Assembly (NCBI GenBank): GCA_013398955.1
Contig: VWPU01006262.1
Span: 186,001 to 250,000, forward strand
Reading direction: 5' to 3'
Origin: Callaeas wilsoni
Lineage: Eukaryota; Chordata; Aves; Passeriformes; Callaeidae
Length of the DNA: 64,000 nucleotides
Shown: positions 38,401-53,400 of the stretch, piece by piece
Numbering within the stretch: the first letter of the stretch is position 1
Layout of the letters: each line of letters begins with the position of its first letter
Notes under the pieces: generated by a model
The model's database searches: none
What the model was told of the DNA's origin: nothing
Seen by the model: only the letters and a program-made list of their open reading frames with translations
Program-made: the position numbers and the translations under genes

Positions 38401-41400
38401 ACATCCTCGAGGCACTGGAGACTTTTGCAGTCTTCACACTCAATAAACTGGTGGGCAGTTTCACCTCTTAAGCCAGCTGAGTCATGAAGGCTTTAAATGC
38501 CTACTTTAACTAATGACTAAATCAGCTTTTTCACTCCTTTAGATTTTTTTATATGCAAAAACGTGAGACTAGGTGAAGTCTCTTAATATATGCGACACTA
38601 GGAATTATGAGGAAGAATGAGATTGATGCTTCTACACAATAGGGGAAAGAAAAGCACAAACACCAAAGTCTAGAGCTACAGATGTCTATGCAGAAACTGT
38701 GCAGACAAAAACAACGTCAACAGGCTTTGCAGACAAACTGCTATATATAACACATCAAGTAGAGCTAGCAAAAAGAAAATAAAGTAGGTCAAGTTTTTCT
38801 GAATCTTACCCAAAGAGGTCCCTGCCCAGAACAAGGGTAAAAACGAAAGAAAATAAAAGAAAAAAAAAGAAAAACCAACGTGAACATTTTATGCAAATGC
38901 TACAAACCATAGCGACCAATGCAGAAAATCAGACCTAACAGTATGCACAGCTGACAGAGGAACAAACATGCAAGATCAGTGAAATAAAGGAAAAATGCTA
39001 AGGACAAACAACATAAAAAGAGGATTTACAGATTCTCCTCTATTGTAAGGTACTGCCATCAATTTAAGAAACACTATATTATAAACGTCTTAAGAAACGT
39101 TATATCCATTATTTGGATATAACGATTTATATTAATTTAATCTTTCTACTACTAACATTCTATATATAATGTTTCAGACCAGTTTTCATTTAGCAGGCAA
39201 TATCTAACATTAGTTAGCAAACTTTGTTTAAGTAATAGCAGGGAAAAAAAGTTCTGCATTTTCAGCACAAGTGTCTTTTTTATGAATTCACATGGAATAG
39301 TTTCTTCCTTAGTGGGACACAGGAAAGAAAAATGCAAGAGAAAACACTGATCACAAAACTACCCTCTACAATTCATTTTCCCCCCATTGATACCATTGCC
39401 TTGGCCAAGAACCAGGTTTCCGTACTATCATATATAATTCACTCTCCTACTGCTGTCAGCAATTTTCAGAACTCTATTTCTAAAATGTGTTCATAGAATA
39501 AAAGCTATCAGATAGCATGTTTAGCTTTCATTTAAAAACAAACAAACAAACAAACAAACCACAATTCCATCAAAGAATTCACGTTAAAATTTTAACCTCA
39601 GTCTCCCTTACAGCAATACATAGAAATTCTTATAGACCACTGGAATGTGGATACATTGAAATCATGGCTCATACCAACCCTTTGCAAGTAACCTGCTTGC
39701 AGAATTATTCTGAAATAATTTCAGTTAATGATCCTCTTAAAAGAAAACAAGAAATTACATAAAGAAGTATTTGTGTCACTACTTTATCTATAAGAAACAA
39801 AATACATCCAAATTGATGTCAGGAGCTGCACTGTTAGCAGTCTATGCTTGTTCAAATATTCAGAACATTTGTTTCTGGTATTTTTTTCAGATGTAAGCAT
39901 GATTTGCATTAATAAATAAAAAAGTTTAATTACAAACTATAAGTTCATTAGAACTTCTTCTAATTTAATGAGAGGAAATATTTAGGAGGAAATAAACTCA
40001 CTTGTATGGTTTCTGAGGCAGAATACTGATTCGAGTCTTGTCAAGTATCTTCTTTAACTTATTTCTTCCCCCAACTGTGTTGGCTTTACTTTTCTTATTT
40101 ACTTTTTCTAATCCTATTACCTGCTCCACATCAACAGCAAGGTCAGGGATGGAATAACGACTCGCCTTTTTAATATCACCAATTTTAGGCAGGTGAGGAG
40201 CACCATTTCTTTTTTCCTCTGACAACCGTGTTAAGAGTTCTTTAAAAACTGCACAAGATAGGAAAAGGGAGGGAAGAAAAACGACAAAAATGTAAAAGAA
40301 AGCTCTGTACACCAGACCAGTCCAGTTTAATATTAATCATTAAAAAAAAATTAGGATATTCTGTCAATTCCAGCACTAAATTAATTTAGGTATAAGACTT
40401 TAAAAACATTTTTGCTTTTAAGAATGACATTCATTTTCTGTAGTATGACTCAGAATAACAGCTAATTGGCCCAGCCTTGAAGAGAAATACACAGGTGCCC
40501 ACATGGTTGCACGGATGGTATCAACAGAAGGAATTTGACTTTTCAGCCTAAGGACAAAGGCTTCTGCAGAATAGCAGCATGTATAAGAAGAGCACATTAG
40601 ACAAAACTGAGATAAAAAATACAAATTACAAGGAAGGTTTAAACAGAGAGGCAGCAACAAAAGCTTTCAGATGGACAAGAAATTATTAGCAACAGGATCA
40701 AAAAAAATCAGAAGGGAAACAGCAACAAAGTCATAAGGAAAATATAACAAAGCAGGAGACTACTGAGACACCTTGGATGTTTGACAGGGCTGTTGTATCC
40801 ATCTGCCAGAAATCGCAAAAAAACACTCATTCTCCCTCAGCTCCCTAGCAAAGAGTCATCTCTGAGGCAGAAATATCTGACAAATTTGTGAATTAGTTCT
40901 TCTACTGCAACTTTGAACCTCAAAAAAAAGCTAATATATTTAAATAAATCAAACAAAATTGAATTGGAGAGCAAGTCATGTATTCTGAGTGCTAGAGGAA
41001 CTCTCCATACAAAAATGGAAAAAAAATCCTCTGATGAGTTGATTTGTTATAATAAATGCAAAGTGATAATTAAAACTAAGGAATTGTAGAAAAACATAGG
41101 AAGAAGGGCAACTAACTAAGGATGAGTATTAGGGGCTATGTTTTACTATTATTTATTAATTTTGTCCTTAATATTCTCTAATATTTAGAGGTACAAAAAA
41201 TTATCAAGAAACTTCAAGAGCTTGAAACAAGACAGAAAAGTGGAGAAGAGTAATCCCAGCCCATAATTGTACTGTTGAATAGGACCTGGAGGCTGGACAG
41301 AGAAATTACAGGTACAGATAAGAAGATGCTGTTGAAAAAAGGAAACTCTCCTTTTGGGCTTTGTGGAGAAGGAATTCTGCATGCAATACACAGAAATGAA

Positions 41401-44400
41401 CTGCTCTGAGACTGTACTGTAATACGATTTCAGTATTTACACTGGAGCCACAAGATAGAAAAAAATAAGAAAAACACCTCTGAAGAAAGGAAGAAATCAG
41501 ATTTAATCTTTAACATAGTAAAGCAACACATGAGATCCAAACACCCAGTGTGAGAAGGATGGTTACAGAACATACACACGGAGAACAGAGAAAATCCTGC
41601 TAAATAATATGCAGATATATTAAGAAATGTCTTAATTATTAGAAACAACTGAAATATTAGAATCTTTACTGCAAAGCAAAAAAAAAAAAAAAAAACCAAA
41701 ACAAAACATATTTGACCAATGACTTTTGGAGATAACCTAGGCAAACTAAATCTTCAGTTAGTGCAGTGACATGCTGTAGTAATATTCTGCCCTACTTACC
41801 TGTGATGAAGAACCTGATCCTGAAAGAGATACTCAAGGAACGCATCACTAAATTGTATAAGTAATCCAAGTATCCAGGGGTAAAAAATCAAATCAAACCC
41901 CCAATCTATTAATTACTTATGATGCTGAGGTCCTGAGCTGCTTGAAGACTCTTCCATGTCTACATTAGTACTTGTTAGAGGGAAAAATGTAAAGAACAGA
42001 TACGCAGAGCAGCAAGAATCTTTTCACCTAGCTGGCAGGAAAGGTTGTAATAGCCTTGAGCTTGTTACACTCAGAGTGGGCTGAAAAACTATGAGTAAAT
42101 TCAGCAGAAAGAGTAAGACCACTGATCACCTGAAATGCCTGAAGAGGCTTCTTTGTTGAGAGAGAACTAAACATTATATATACAAGCATGTTTTTTAAGT
42201 TTGAGCTACATGGTCACAATAGTTCCTCTGAATCCAGAAACATACACTTGTGAGAGTGAAGTCACTTCATGTAAGCTCCTACTCATAAATTTTTCTTTGC
42301 AATTACGAACTAAGGTATTTTGCGTTTTCTTTTTCTATTCTTTCCAGTGCAAAATAGTTTCAAACAATACTATTTTAGACTATTAAAAAAAAATTTAGGT
42401 CTCTATCAAAACTAGAACAAACAGTGCAGATAAACTTACCAAACAAATTGGTTTTCACAGTGATAGACAGATGAGTGTTATTTCTAAGGATTTCCATGGC
42501 TTTTGTCAGCTGAATGTTTTCAAAGTTTTGACCATTCACTTCCAGTATCTAAAATTCAAACAAGTTTGAAAAATTTTCATGTAGTGAAGAGAAAGGAAAC
42601 AAAAAAAAACGGAGGAGCAGGTAATGGAGGGACACATTTTAAAATTACATACCTGGTCTCCACGTTTCAAGCCTGCTTCCGTAGCTTTGCTACCAAAATC
42701 TACACCGTCAACAAAGATTCCAAATCCCTTTTCTGATCCTCCCAGCAAGATAAAAGGCAAAGGGGCTTCTCGAGATGGCTTTGTTAAGGTTATCAATCTT
42801 CGTTTAGCTTTAGCAGCACAAGCAATATTTAACAGCCTCAAATGTCCACCCATTTTCTACAAGAGAAAAGCATAGTAAGTTATATATAACAACAGCCTGG
42901 CTATTCCTTGTTATCCCAAGTTGTCAGGAAAAAACCCTCAGTCTTACCTCCCTCTCCAAATTGTTCTCAAATTCTTCCAGAAATCGAGTCATAGCAGGAT
43001 CTCCTTCAAAATCATTGAAGTGATTGTTCACCCACAACAATACTACCCGTGTAACCTGAAAATTCATCAATATTATAAATATTTTGCTGCAATACTCAGA
43101 ACAACACCACTGCCAAGTCCTTTAAAAATATTGGTCTTTAAAGGCCCTGTAAATTTCCATTGGAATCTTAAATAATATATATGCATATACACATACATCT
43201 AAATCAAACTTCACTAATATGCTTCACTATTCATCAGGAGAACAGAAAAAACTGAGTATTAAAATTGCTTTCACTTGTATAAGCAATCGTATGTTGTATT
43301 TCATAATGAATACTATGAGTCAGAAAACACTGGCTATATCAAATTTGATTAAGTAGGGAATAGTGCACACAGGTAGAAGGCAACAAGGTAGATCCATTTC
43401 TGACTTATAACAATTTCCTGTACATGTACATTTCCAAATCTGCTTAGTTCTTCAAGCACATGATCACAAAGCTTACTATACGGCTTAATATTGGCTCTTG
43501 AATCTCCTAAGTCTTTAGATGTGCCACCATTAACTTCATTTGGCATTTAGCTCCATAAAAGAGCTGCTGTATGTTTAGAGAGGCAGGAAAAACAAGATAT
43601 TGCAAGAAGCAGGAAAGAGGTTTTAACAGCAAAAACACGCAATTCCTTTCCTTAGAGTCAATCCTTCCATTTACTCCTCCTTCTTTCTCTCCACCAGCTA
43701 CTCCCCCCAAGCAATTACAATGATCAAGTTCAGAAGAATCTTAACTGATATTTTACAGTTTGTTAGGAAAAAAGCTCTAAAGGAATACTCTTCATTAATA
43801 CTAATGAAGGTAAAGCCACAAAATAAGAGCTGCATTTTTTAAAACTGTATGCTTTTACTATAATATTCTCTCTTTTAGTACGTGATTTGACCTGGAACAT
43901 CAGCAGCGCTTGTCCTGACGAAACAAAAGAGTTTTGGTGTCTTGAATTAATATTGATTCATGCTATTTTTAAAAAGTTGCTGAATCCAAAAGAGTTGTGC
44001 CACTCAATGCTACCTCTAAAAATACCGCTGCATTTCTTCTTTTATGCTGGGAAAGTATATCAGTAGGGATAAATCTCTAAACATTTCAAAACCTAGACCT
44101 TAAGAACAAAGTCTCATACAAATTTTAATCAGCTAGCACAAACCCCTGTCCATTCTTTGTGTCTGCACAAAATTTAAACCTCTGCAGCCTCATGTGCCAA
44201 AGGTCTGATGCCAGCCATGCAAAACCAACTCCTGCCACTCTCACAGCTTCTAAGTTGTTTTCCTGTTTCCCCAGAAAAGCAAAAAAATTCAGATGAGCTG
44301 CTGAAATAATGACCAAACTGATCAAGCACTTCAGAACTCCCCAAGTTCAGATTCTAACTGAAGACAACTACCCAGCTCTACATGCTGCAGCTCCCAGTCA

Positions 44401-47400
44401 CAGGAAAATAGTTGAGATTTCTGCACCTTTGAAATTGAAGATGAACTTCATTCCTGTTAAACAGCTTTGATATTTTTCATTACTGTGGATGACATTGGAA
44501 GATCCAGACAATGTCTGGTTAAATTTAGGATAATTGCAGATTATTAAAATTGTCTAATTTTAATGTCTAATTTTAAAATGTCTAAAATGGCTGAAGTTGC
44601 AAGCCATACCACGCAATGTATTTTAAATCACTGCAGTGACAGCTTCACTGTCAATTCTGCTTTTAAAGCTGGGACTTACTCATCTACACCCAAAGGACAC
44701 TGAGCTGGGAGGAGCTGAACACTGCCTTCCAGAGGAATGCCATTACTTGTGTCACAAATCAGGAACAGCATTAAAAGAGGATTAAAGCTGTAAAATCAAG
44801 TAACCTGCTGCAGGGCAAAATCATCACTAAGGCTGGATGTCCAATGTCCCACTCTGAATACTCCTGAGTACTGATCATCTCCAGGAAGTTCTACTCGCCC
44901 CTTTCGCTCTCCTCACTGCCTATCAGCACCCAATACAAAACAGCCAATATCTTCCAGATTCCTTATTCCCTACTTGCTTATCTTCACTTATACCAAGCTG
45001 TTCTCTGCCTCTTGCCTTTTTGTCAGTGCTACTGGAGGTCAGAAAAAGTTGGTTATTGAAGAAGCAGAAGAAAGAGCAGCTCTGTGTTCAGACCTGATAC
45101 AGGCAGCTGTGCTGGCTCAATGCTTTTAGAGGCTGAGGGGATTGTCCATTGGAGGATAAGCAACATAAATTTAAAGATGAACTCCAGTATTACAGCTCTG
45201 AACAGTATTAGCTGCAAAGCCTACCCTCTGTCAAACAGAAGATCCTTCCTTCAAGGCACAGCTATACTAACATTTCTGGAAGAAATACTCAGATTTAAAT
45301 AAAAGATGAAAACCAACTTTTTCTTTCGCTATACTAATATAATTCCCTTGGTTTCACATTTACAAGAAGAAAAGAGTATCTGGAAATTTTTAGTAATTTT
45401 TTTACATATGAAAAAGTTGCATACAAGAAAAATAAAGCAATGCAGTTTGAAGCATGATAAAGCCTCAATAGACAGTGTGCCAAAACTGGATGTGCCTTAC
45501 TCTTCCATCATGGAAATTTTGTTTAGAGAAGAGGATATTTAATTGCTTTCTTGTGTTTGGGTTGGGCTTGGTGGCTTTTTTTTAATGCTACATAAAGCAC
45601 AACAGATTCTTAACATAGCATGAATTTTCTAGTCTCTTTTAAAAAAAAATCACAACATGTCTGCCAAGTTGAATTAACTAGCATTATGTACTGAAAACAC
45701 AGAACTTAGTTGTATGCTCAGATTTGGAGACACAATAAAATTCTACTGAATTACATCAAATAAAAATACTCACTACTGGGAAAAAAGCTTTCTGTATACC
45801 TGCAAGCAACTAAGTTAAGTTGTAAAAACACAGCAAGGTAAAACATGGGCAATTTACCTTGCCAGAACACAGTAATATTTAAATAAGACAAGGAAAAAAA
45901 GGTTCTTAGTTTTAGCCATATATTCTGCCATTAAAATATGTCACCAGCTATTTATGTCTTATTCAATTTAGTCATTTTCTCTAAAGCATATTTTATTCTT
46001 ATTAGCTTATATTTCAAAGCATATGGTAACAGTACATAATTCAGGAGATTTTAACCTTATCCCTGAGGCTGGGGTCATTGAACCACTCCAACAACTTCTT
46101 GCCCACTTCCATTGGGCTGGAAAGAAAGGTCCTATACGTCAACAAGAAGTCTTCTATAAATGTTGGGTCTACCACAGAGTGCTCTTCCACCAAATGCATT
46201 GTTAACCTTTCAGCTGTTCCCTATTGAAAACAAAAAATTGAAAAAAACCATAGTTATTAACATGGATTTTCAAAACATGCAAATTTGTTTTCTTGTAAAA
46301 TACTGAAGACTCATCACACTAGAAAGAATACTGCCATCCATTAACTGATGAGCTAAGCAAACATAACAGCTTGACCACTATGATAAGAAATGCAAAAAAA
46401 TTTATGTAATTAATCTCTACAGAAATCAACTAGTTGTCAATGTGCATAATTATAAAGAAAATCCATAAATATTAACAGTCCATTTTCAAATTTTTACTTC
46501 TACAATATATACTTCAACTAATCCTGGACCTCACTTGCCAAGTTAAGAGGTTTACAGAACACAGACTTTTGCAGGAGACTCTCTCTTTTCCTTTTACCTT
46601 GATGACAATGTGACCTTTTCTTGTTCCAGTGCGGTCGAGCTCCCTGTGCTCCTTCACCATCACAATCTCCCCTTCCTCTTCCACCTTCTGCATGTTCTTT
46701 TCCACTTGATTGAGGATGCGGCAATAATCTTGCTGGGCTATACAAACAAACTGGAAAGAATCATAGCGCACCAGTATTAAAGGTAAAATCCTCAGAAAAG
46801 CATTTAGGCTTAAGGTGCAAGTACTCTATCAATAGACAAGATAAAGTAGCTCCTCAACCTGCAGTGAGCCAAATTTGTCTTTCCAACAGTTCAGCTGTAG
46901 CAAGCAGATGAACAGACAAGCACGGTACTGCCACTTCAATCCTGCAGTTCGGGGAGACCAAGATCCACCAGAGCAATATGATTTAGTATTCTCAGCCATT
47001 TTCGTTCAGCTGCTTTGACCTCCCCACTGCTGGAGATGAAGCTCAGTATCATAGCCAGTCCTTTTTTCTTACATGCAAGCTCTTTTGTGGTGTTTAGAAC
47101 AGTTAAGTGAAAACTTAGCTTTTATTTTTTGTGCCTATTGTTTTCATAAATAATCTTCATTTTTTATAGCTATTTTATTGAAGTCGATTATTAAGAAAAC
47201 TAACATTTATTCAATTAATGAGTGCAGGCACAAAGAAACAAATTACTTCTGGATTAAAGCATACAGCAGGAAAATTATTTTCTACAATCATGAGTTCAGC
47301 CAACAATAAGTGCAAAAATAAGTATCTTAGGAATATTCCTAATACCTCCATTATGCAAATATAATTAAGACCATAACAAATTAGAAAAAGACAACATTGT

Positions 47401-50400
47401 ACACAAATTGTTATACCTTTGTCTCTTTTGGGGGGCAAGATTAAACGGCCTTATTACATGAATTTGGGTATTTAACTGAGAAGAAGTAACAGTGTTTCTT
47501 CTGATTGAAAAGTTGTTAAATCCTCATGTACATACTTAGGACAAAGGCAAAAGAATCAGAGACAGTATTTTCTCTTTAAATTGATTTACACATCATTTCT
47601 TTTTTCCAGCAGCTAGTAGTAGATGAAATACAAGTCGCACAGTTTGGATTTGTTGAAAACATTACCCTAACAAGAAACCATTTGTGCACATTTTGAAAGT
47701 TAGATGGGCAAGCTAAAACAGGTGACTCTATTAACACATTTACACCCCTTTCAAAGGTCATCTACTTGAAGCTAATTAGCCATCAGGACCAAGCAAAATG
47801 CTTAATTCACCCACGCCTCTGCTATTATTTTCTTACTGGGAATAAGCAAACAGCAACCACATAACCAGATTTAGGCAGTAGTTTTATTCTAAGAAAAGCA
47901 TTCTTTACATCTGACTGCTTGTATCACAGCAAACATCAAGGCTTTTTCCTTGAAAGGTCAGATTAGCCAGAATTAGATTTTTCACTCAAACCATGGGAGA
48001 TAAAGTTTGTATTACTCTGATATTCAGTAGCTGAGTTGAGTAAGAAAGAATGGCTATTAGCTGCAGAAGTAAAAGAGCCTGTAAGGGCTAATGGACCTTG
48101 AGATCTTACTAAGGAACACTGGAAGCAGTGGATGTATGGAAGAGGCTGATGGCCCTCACATTCTGGAAAAAGCATGTAGACAAACATCTTCATCCAAAAT
48201 GATCCCTTATCCACATAAAGATAACTCCACTTCCCAGACTGTGGTTATGCAGGAGCCATATTGCCCAACTACTGTCCAGGGTTACCTTACCCACTGGAAA
48301 TTTTACAATAAAACTGGGTCTCATTATTGAGTTGCACTACACCTACGTGGGTGTGAATTTTCTTGTATTACAGACACTCTACCTGGCAGTCATCCACTTT
48401 GGTTCTCATCACTCCTTTCATATATTCCTTTTCCATCGTAGGGGAAACACCAAAACTGTTCCCCATGCACAGTATCTCTGTTCTTCCATCAGGGTATGTC
48501 ACCTCCACAGAGCCATTCAAAATGACCGACCAGGAATCCAGCTACAAATCAAACAGTGCAGGATACATGATGACCAAATCACTCCACTTTGTAATATCAT
48601 ACTATTTAAAAACAACTCTCACAATTGCGCTAAAGTTATTTTTTAGCACCTATAAAAAATTTACAAGCTCATTTTCCTTAAATGTACAGCTATTTCCAGC
48701 TCAAGAAAACTGGGATATTAAATTTATCTTTAATATTAAGAGGTAATTTAAGACTCTGAAAAAAAATAAAGGAAGTTTTAAAACAGCACTTGAACATGGA
48801 AATAAACTCCCCAAATGAGCTCAAATAGGCAGGAAGCATTTTGTACAGTACAGAGAATGTTTTCTTTTGTTTTTATTGCTTAAGAAATGTGTGAGTGCTT
48901 AAATAAAAGCTTTCAGAAAATCCAGAACAAAAAGAGACCTGATTTACCTGAATATTGCTTTTTTTTTTTTTTTTTTTAATTTTTAAGTAACAAAAGAGGA
49001 CCTTAGCCATGTGGAGTCTGGGATGTTTGGTATAATAGGAGAGCCAAAAGCAACTTCTACTGACCTCTTCCCCATCATTTAGTACAATAGTTCCTGCTCT
49101 CTCCACAACTGCAAACACCATTACAGCACAGAGTTCTCTCCTCACTGACATTGTCATGTTGGCAAAAGCAGGCAATTGATGCATGAATTCCAGTAGTTGT
49201 TCTGAAGGAGAAAAAGCCCACTGAGTCGTGCATGTCAAAACAACAAAGCACAGTAAAGACAGTTCTTCAGCAAGATGCCTGAGGCTGCTTAAGCTAAAAT
49301 GCTGCACAATCGTTTCTGTATACTAATAAATCATGTACAGTGGCCTGTTTTAATTACTGGGTATTCTGTAGACACAGACTGGCTGGTCATATCATCAATA
49401 GAAACCCTGCAAAGTAAAAGTCAGCATAATGGAAGAATTGTAATGTAACCAAGAGCTCTGAATACAACCAATGACATTTTTAAGACTCCAGTCAGGGCAA
49501 TAATTTCATTATTACTAGAACAGGACTATATAAAACACAGCAAGACAAATTTCACAAAACTGAGCAAGTTGTTTGGTAAAGTCACCCCCTCTCAGGCTAG
49601 GCTTATCAGCAAATTGCACTTGATCATTGTCTGGTGGTTTCACAAAATTCCTCTCAGATGGACCAGACAGGATTACTGCCTTAAAGGTGACTACTGCTGC
49701 TCTGTTTTCTACATGCACTTGAGTTGCACTTGTACTCAACAGCGAACTTCCTGTATTTTCATTTTTTATACTGTTCACAACTACAGAACTCAATTTTAGC
49801 AGTCCTGCCAAGTGATTATATGCCCTAAAAACATTTTTGCATCCAGTTTGACCTAAAATGTCTACTGAAAGAGTTCAATAGGACCCCATCTTTTCCCTAA
49901 TTTTTTATTTACTCTGAGTCAAAGAAAGGTTGTAGTTAAAAGGGACTTCCAGAAGTTTTCTGGTCAAACCTGCCTGCTCAAGCAGAGCCACCTACAGCCA
50001 GTTGCACAGGAACACATCCAAACATCCTTTGAATATCTTCAAGGAGGAATACTAACACCTCTCTGGACAACCTCTCCCAGTGCTCAGTTACAGTAAAAAA
50101 AAAGCATTTCCTAGTGCTCTGATGGAGCCTCCCATGTTTTAGTTTGGGCCTCTTGTCCTCTCACTGGGCACCACTGAGAAGACTCTGGCTCCATCATCTT
50201 TACAACCTCACCCCAGGGTATTTGTATGCATTAATGAGATCCCCTGAATCTTCTCCATGCTGAACAGCCCCAAGCTTTCTTAGACTTTCCTTGCATAAAA
50301 GATGCTCTAGTCCCTTAATCATCTGATAATCAACCTTAATCATCATTTAGTCATACTTCAATAAAAGAAAAATATCTCACCCAGTAAAACAGATTAGATT

Positions 50401-53400
50401 AAAATTTGGATTTTAGTTCTGCTTTGCTTTCAATGTATTTACTTGTATGCTAACACAGCAAATTAGTTTGATTAGATGCACATTTATGTTAAGGTTTTAA
50501 AGGCTCCAATGTTTACAACAAATGTCAAGTCACAATGTCACAACTGACAATTAAAAATATACTGTGAGAAGCAGCGTTGACATTAACGTCGCCTTTGCCA
50601 AGGTTCTGCCTGTTTTCCAGTTTTCAATGACGTTTCCTTCATAAACCTGTTCTGATATCAATTAGAAGCTGAACCTTGAGATCAAAAGGGCCAGCAAGTG
50701 TTAGGTTTCACCCATATTATATGCATTTTCCTCTTCTTCTTTGGCTGTACTCGTTCACATTGTGTGTGTATATATATATATGTACGTATATAAAAAACAA
50801 TAATAATAAACACTAATCTTACCAACTACAAAGGCTAATGATTAAAATTAAACCGCAAGCTCAAAAACTAAATTTTTGGAGGTGAAGAAGAACATGTTTG
50901 ATAGTATTTTACTTTACTTATTGCAACACTTACCAATGTCATCATCTGTCCTGTCTATTGGGTCTTTCTCCAGGCAGTCTCTAACGATATCCCTACTCAT
51001 CAAAGGATCCGATGCCCTTTCAATGTCTTCTTCATCATCATCATCCTCAGAATCCACTGCTGTCTCTGGCAATCCACTGAGATCCATATCACCAGCCTCA
51101 CTTTCTGTAGCCTAATTAATGTATAAACAATTAAAAACATTCAAATGTGTTCTTTACTGCTTGCAGTTTTTAAATGTACAGAGATGAGTTCTGTCATCTA
51201 GCAGAGCACTCAAATTTATTCAGTATTTTTATATTGCTTTTTTCTTTATATATCTTTTAAAAACAACTAACAACTGATCAATCCAAACCCACTGTGTTTA
51301 AATAGGACTTTTAACATTTGTTTCAATCAGTCACACACACATAGGATTCAACAGACATTATTTAATCTGTGGGTCTTGGGGGGATTGAAGGCTGTTACAT
51401 TTCAAGCAACGTCTTGGACTCTTAGCTGAATATAATTTTTTTCAATAAACAGTTCATTTGACAGTTTCTGTGCTCACCCCAACTTTACACTTTCAGACAC
51501 TTAGGAAAGCAATGTAATTTTAAAGGACAGTTTGGGGAAATAAGAACAGCATCAAAATGCTACAGGAATTTTGCTATCTCAGTCACCTAGGATTGTATTT
51601 TTCTTTTACAATTCCAGTTGAACATAGTTAAATATGGCTTTCATTTGCTGATAAACTGCCTAAGAATTTAAAGATGTAGAAAAAAACGCAAAGTCATTGC
51701 TTAAACACCACAGATGGACTACCCAGAACATCTGTCATACTTAACCTCCTTTAAATTGTATTAAAATGAATGAAAACATAGTCCAGATATAGCTTGAGGT
51801 CATTAGTATAGCACCTAAAGGTAAATATATTTTAATGATTCATTTTGAAGACCAAACGCTTAATAAATCCCAGAAACATTTGTCTGTCACAGCTGATATG
51901 GCTGCTTTTTCTCAGAATCTGAATACCATGGCAGCTGCCAAGGCTCAGCTATGACAATTTTTAAGGAAATGCAAGCTTCTAATGAGCAAGTTTTAAGCCA
52001 TGGCTTGAGAAATGCAGTTTCGCAGGCCTTAAAGGGATGGTTTGTTTCTGAGACTGGAAGCACACAATGCATTCACGTCTACTTTAATAATAATACATGG
52101 GACAAACACACCTACTAAAACTTGTTTAATCAATCTATCTCAGACAGGCAAAAAAGACAACCCGCAAAACTAGGTCACTCTCTGAACACAGAGAAGGTAA
52201 GAGAAATTGCATTGGTAATTTTGTAGAATCATCTCCCCTATTCCTGCCTCCCTATCTGTGGCTGACATCTGTTAGTTTAATGCCACTATACACAGCCACC
52301 TCGTGAACAGCAGCATATGGCTGGAGATGGATCAGGGCAGCTAGTGAGAGTCTTAAGTGCTTCTGTCCTACAGAACAACACAAGCATTGTAACTGGGCCT
52401 TGTTAATATAAAAAGCATGATAACAGCATCTACGCAATATTCAAATTATTCTCACTTTCTGGGTTTGGGTTGGGTTTTTTGTTGTTGTTGTTTGTTTTGG
52501 GGGTTTTGTGGCTTTTTTGGTTTTGCTTTTGTCAAGAAAAAATGCTGCTCATTTTTAACCAGAATAAGGAAAGATGTTACTGGCATAGAAACAAATCCCA
52601 AAAATGATAGCATGGATAGGAGTATTTTTATTAGCAGTCTTACTGTGTTTAACATGCATGTTCCCTGTGATACATTTGAAATAGCTGCTGTAACTACTCT
52701 TTCAAAATAGCCTTCATCAAAAGTGACCGGTGGAAAAATTAGTGGTGATGAGTCAGTAGACACATAGCTTATGACACCAATCTGTCAGAATCTGAAGTCT
52801 CCAACAGTGACAATTCCAGTGGCAGTGGGACTGATTCACAGTCAATTTTGCAAACCTTCCCATCACTAACAAGTGCCCCTCCTACCTGCCCAGATTAAGT
52901 TCTCTCAAAAGCACGTTAGCAAAACGAATGCACAATTCAATTTAGTCACACAATGCTAAACAGAAGAGAAACTTCCACCTATTGTACAAAATCTGATTAT
53001 TAAAAGACAAGTTATTTTACTGCCTTAAAGCAATAAAACAAAACTGGAAAACTCTTGAAGCTCTATTATGAAGAGGAGTTGATGCTATTTACAACAAATT
53101 CTCACACTGAATTAAATGTAACATTGAACTCAGAAAACACTTTACAAATACTGCTAAAGGCTACAAGATTTCCCAAAGATGATCACTATTTACACTTGCT
53201 GGTTTTTTGGGGTTTTTTTTGACAACTGAAGTTATTGGTGGATAGAAAGCAACTATTTCTAACTTCCTACCAAAAAAATCCAAATCATTGCGACAAAGAA
53301 GCTCAGCATTGAATGCAGCAATCCACAAAATAATAAGAAAGTCTGTTAATTTAGGATACCTTTAAAAATACCTTTTGAGGGAAGAAAACCATTTTTTCAA

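Larger units (their letters stand above)
49202..50933 (-). other. RAPGEF2: RAPGEF2 intron 2-3
   Basis: The intron contains a CR1 fragment (49928-50325) and a TG/TA microsatellite (50759-50792). A minus-strand open frame at 49515-49811 has no splice or family support. Confidence 0.8.

Noticed and set aside
40418..40660. Possible extra RAPGEF2 exon on the minus strand
   Set aside because: The translation resembles nothing in the family, and the exon 9-10 join is already exact in phase without it.
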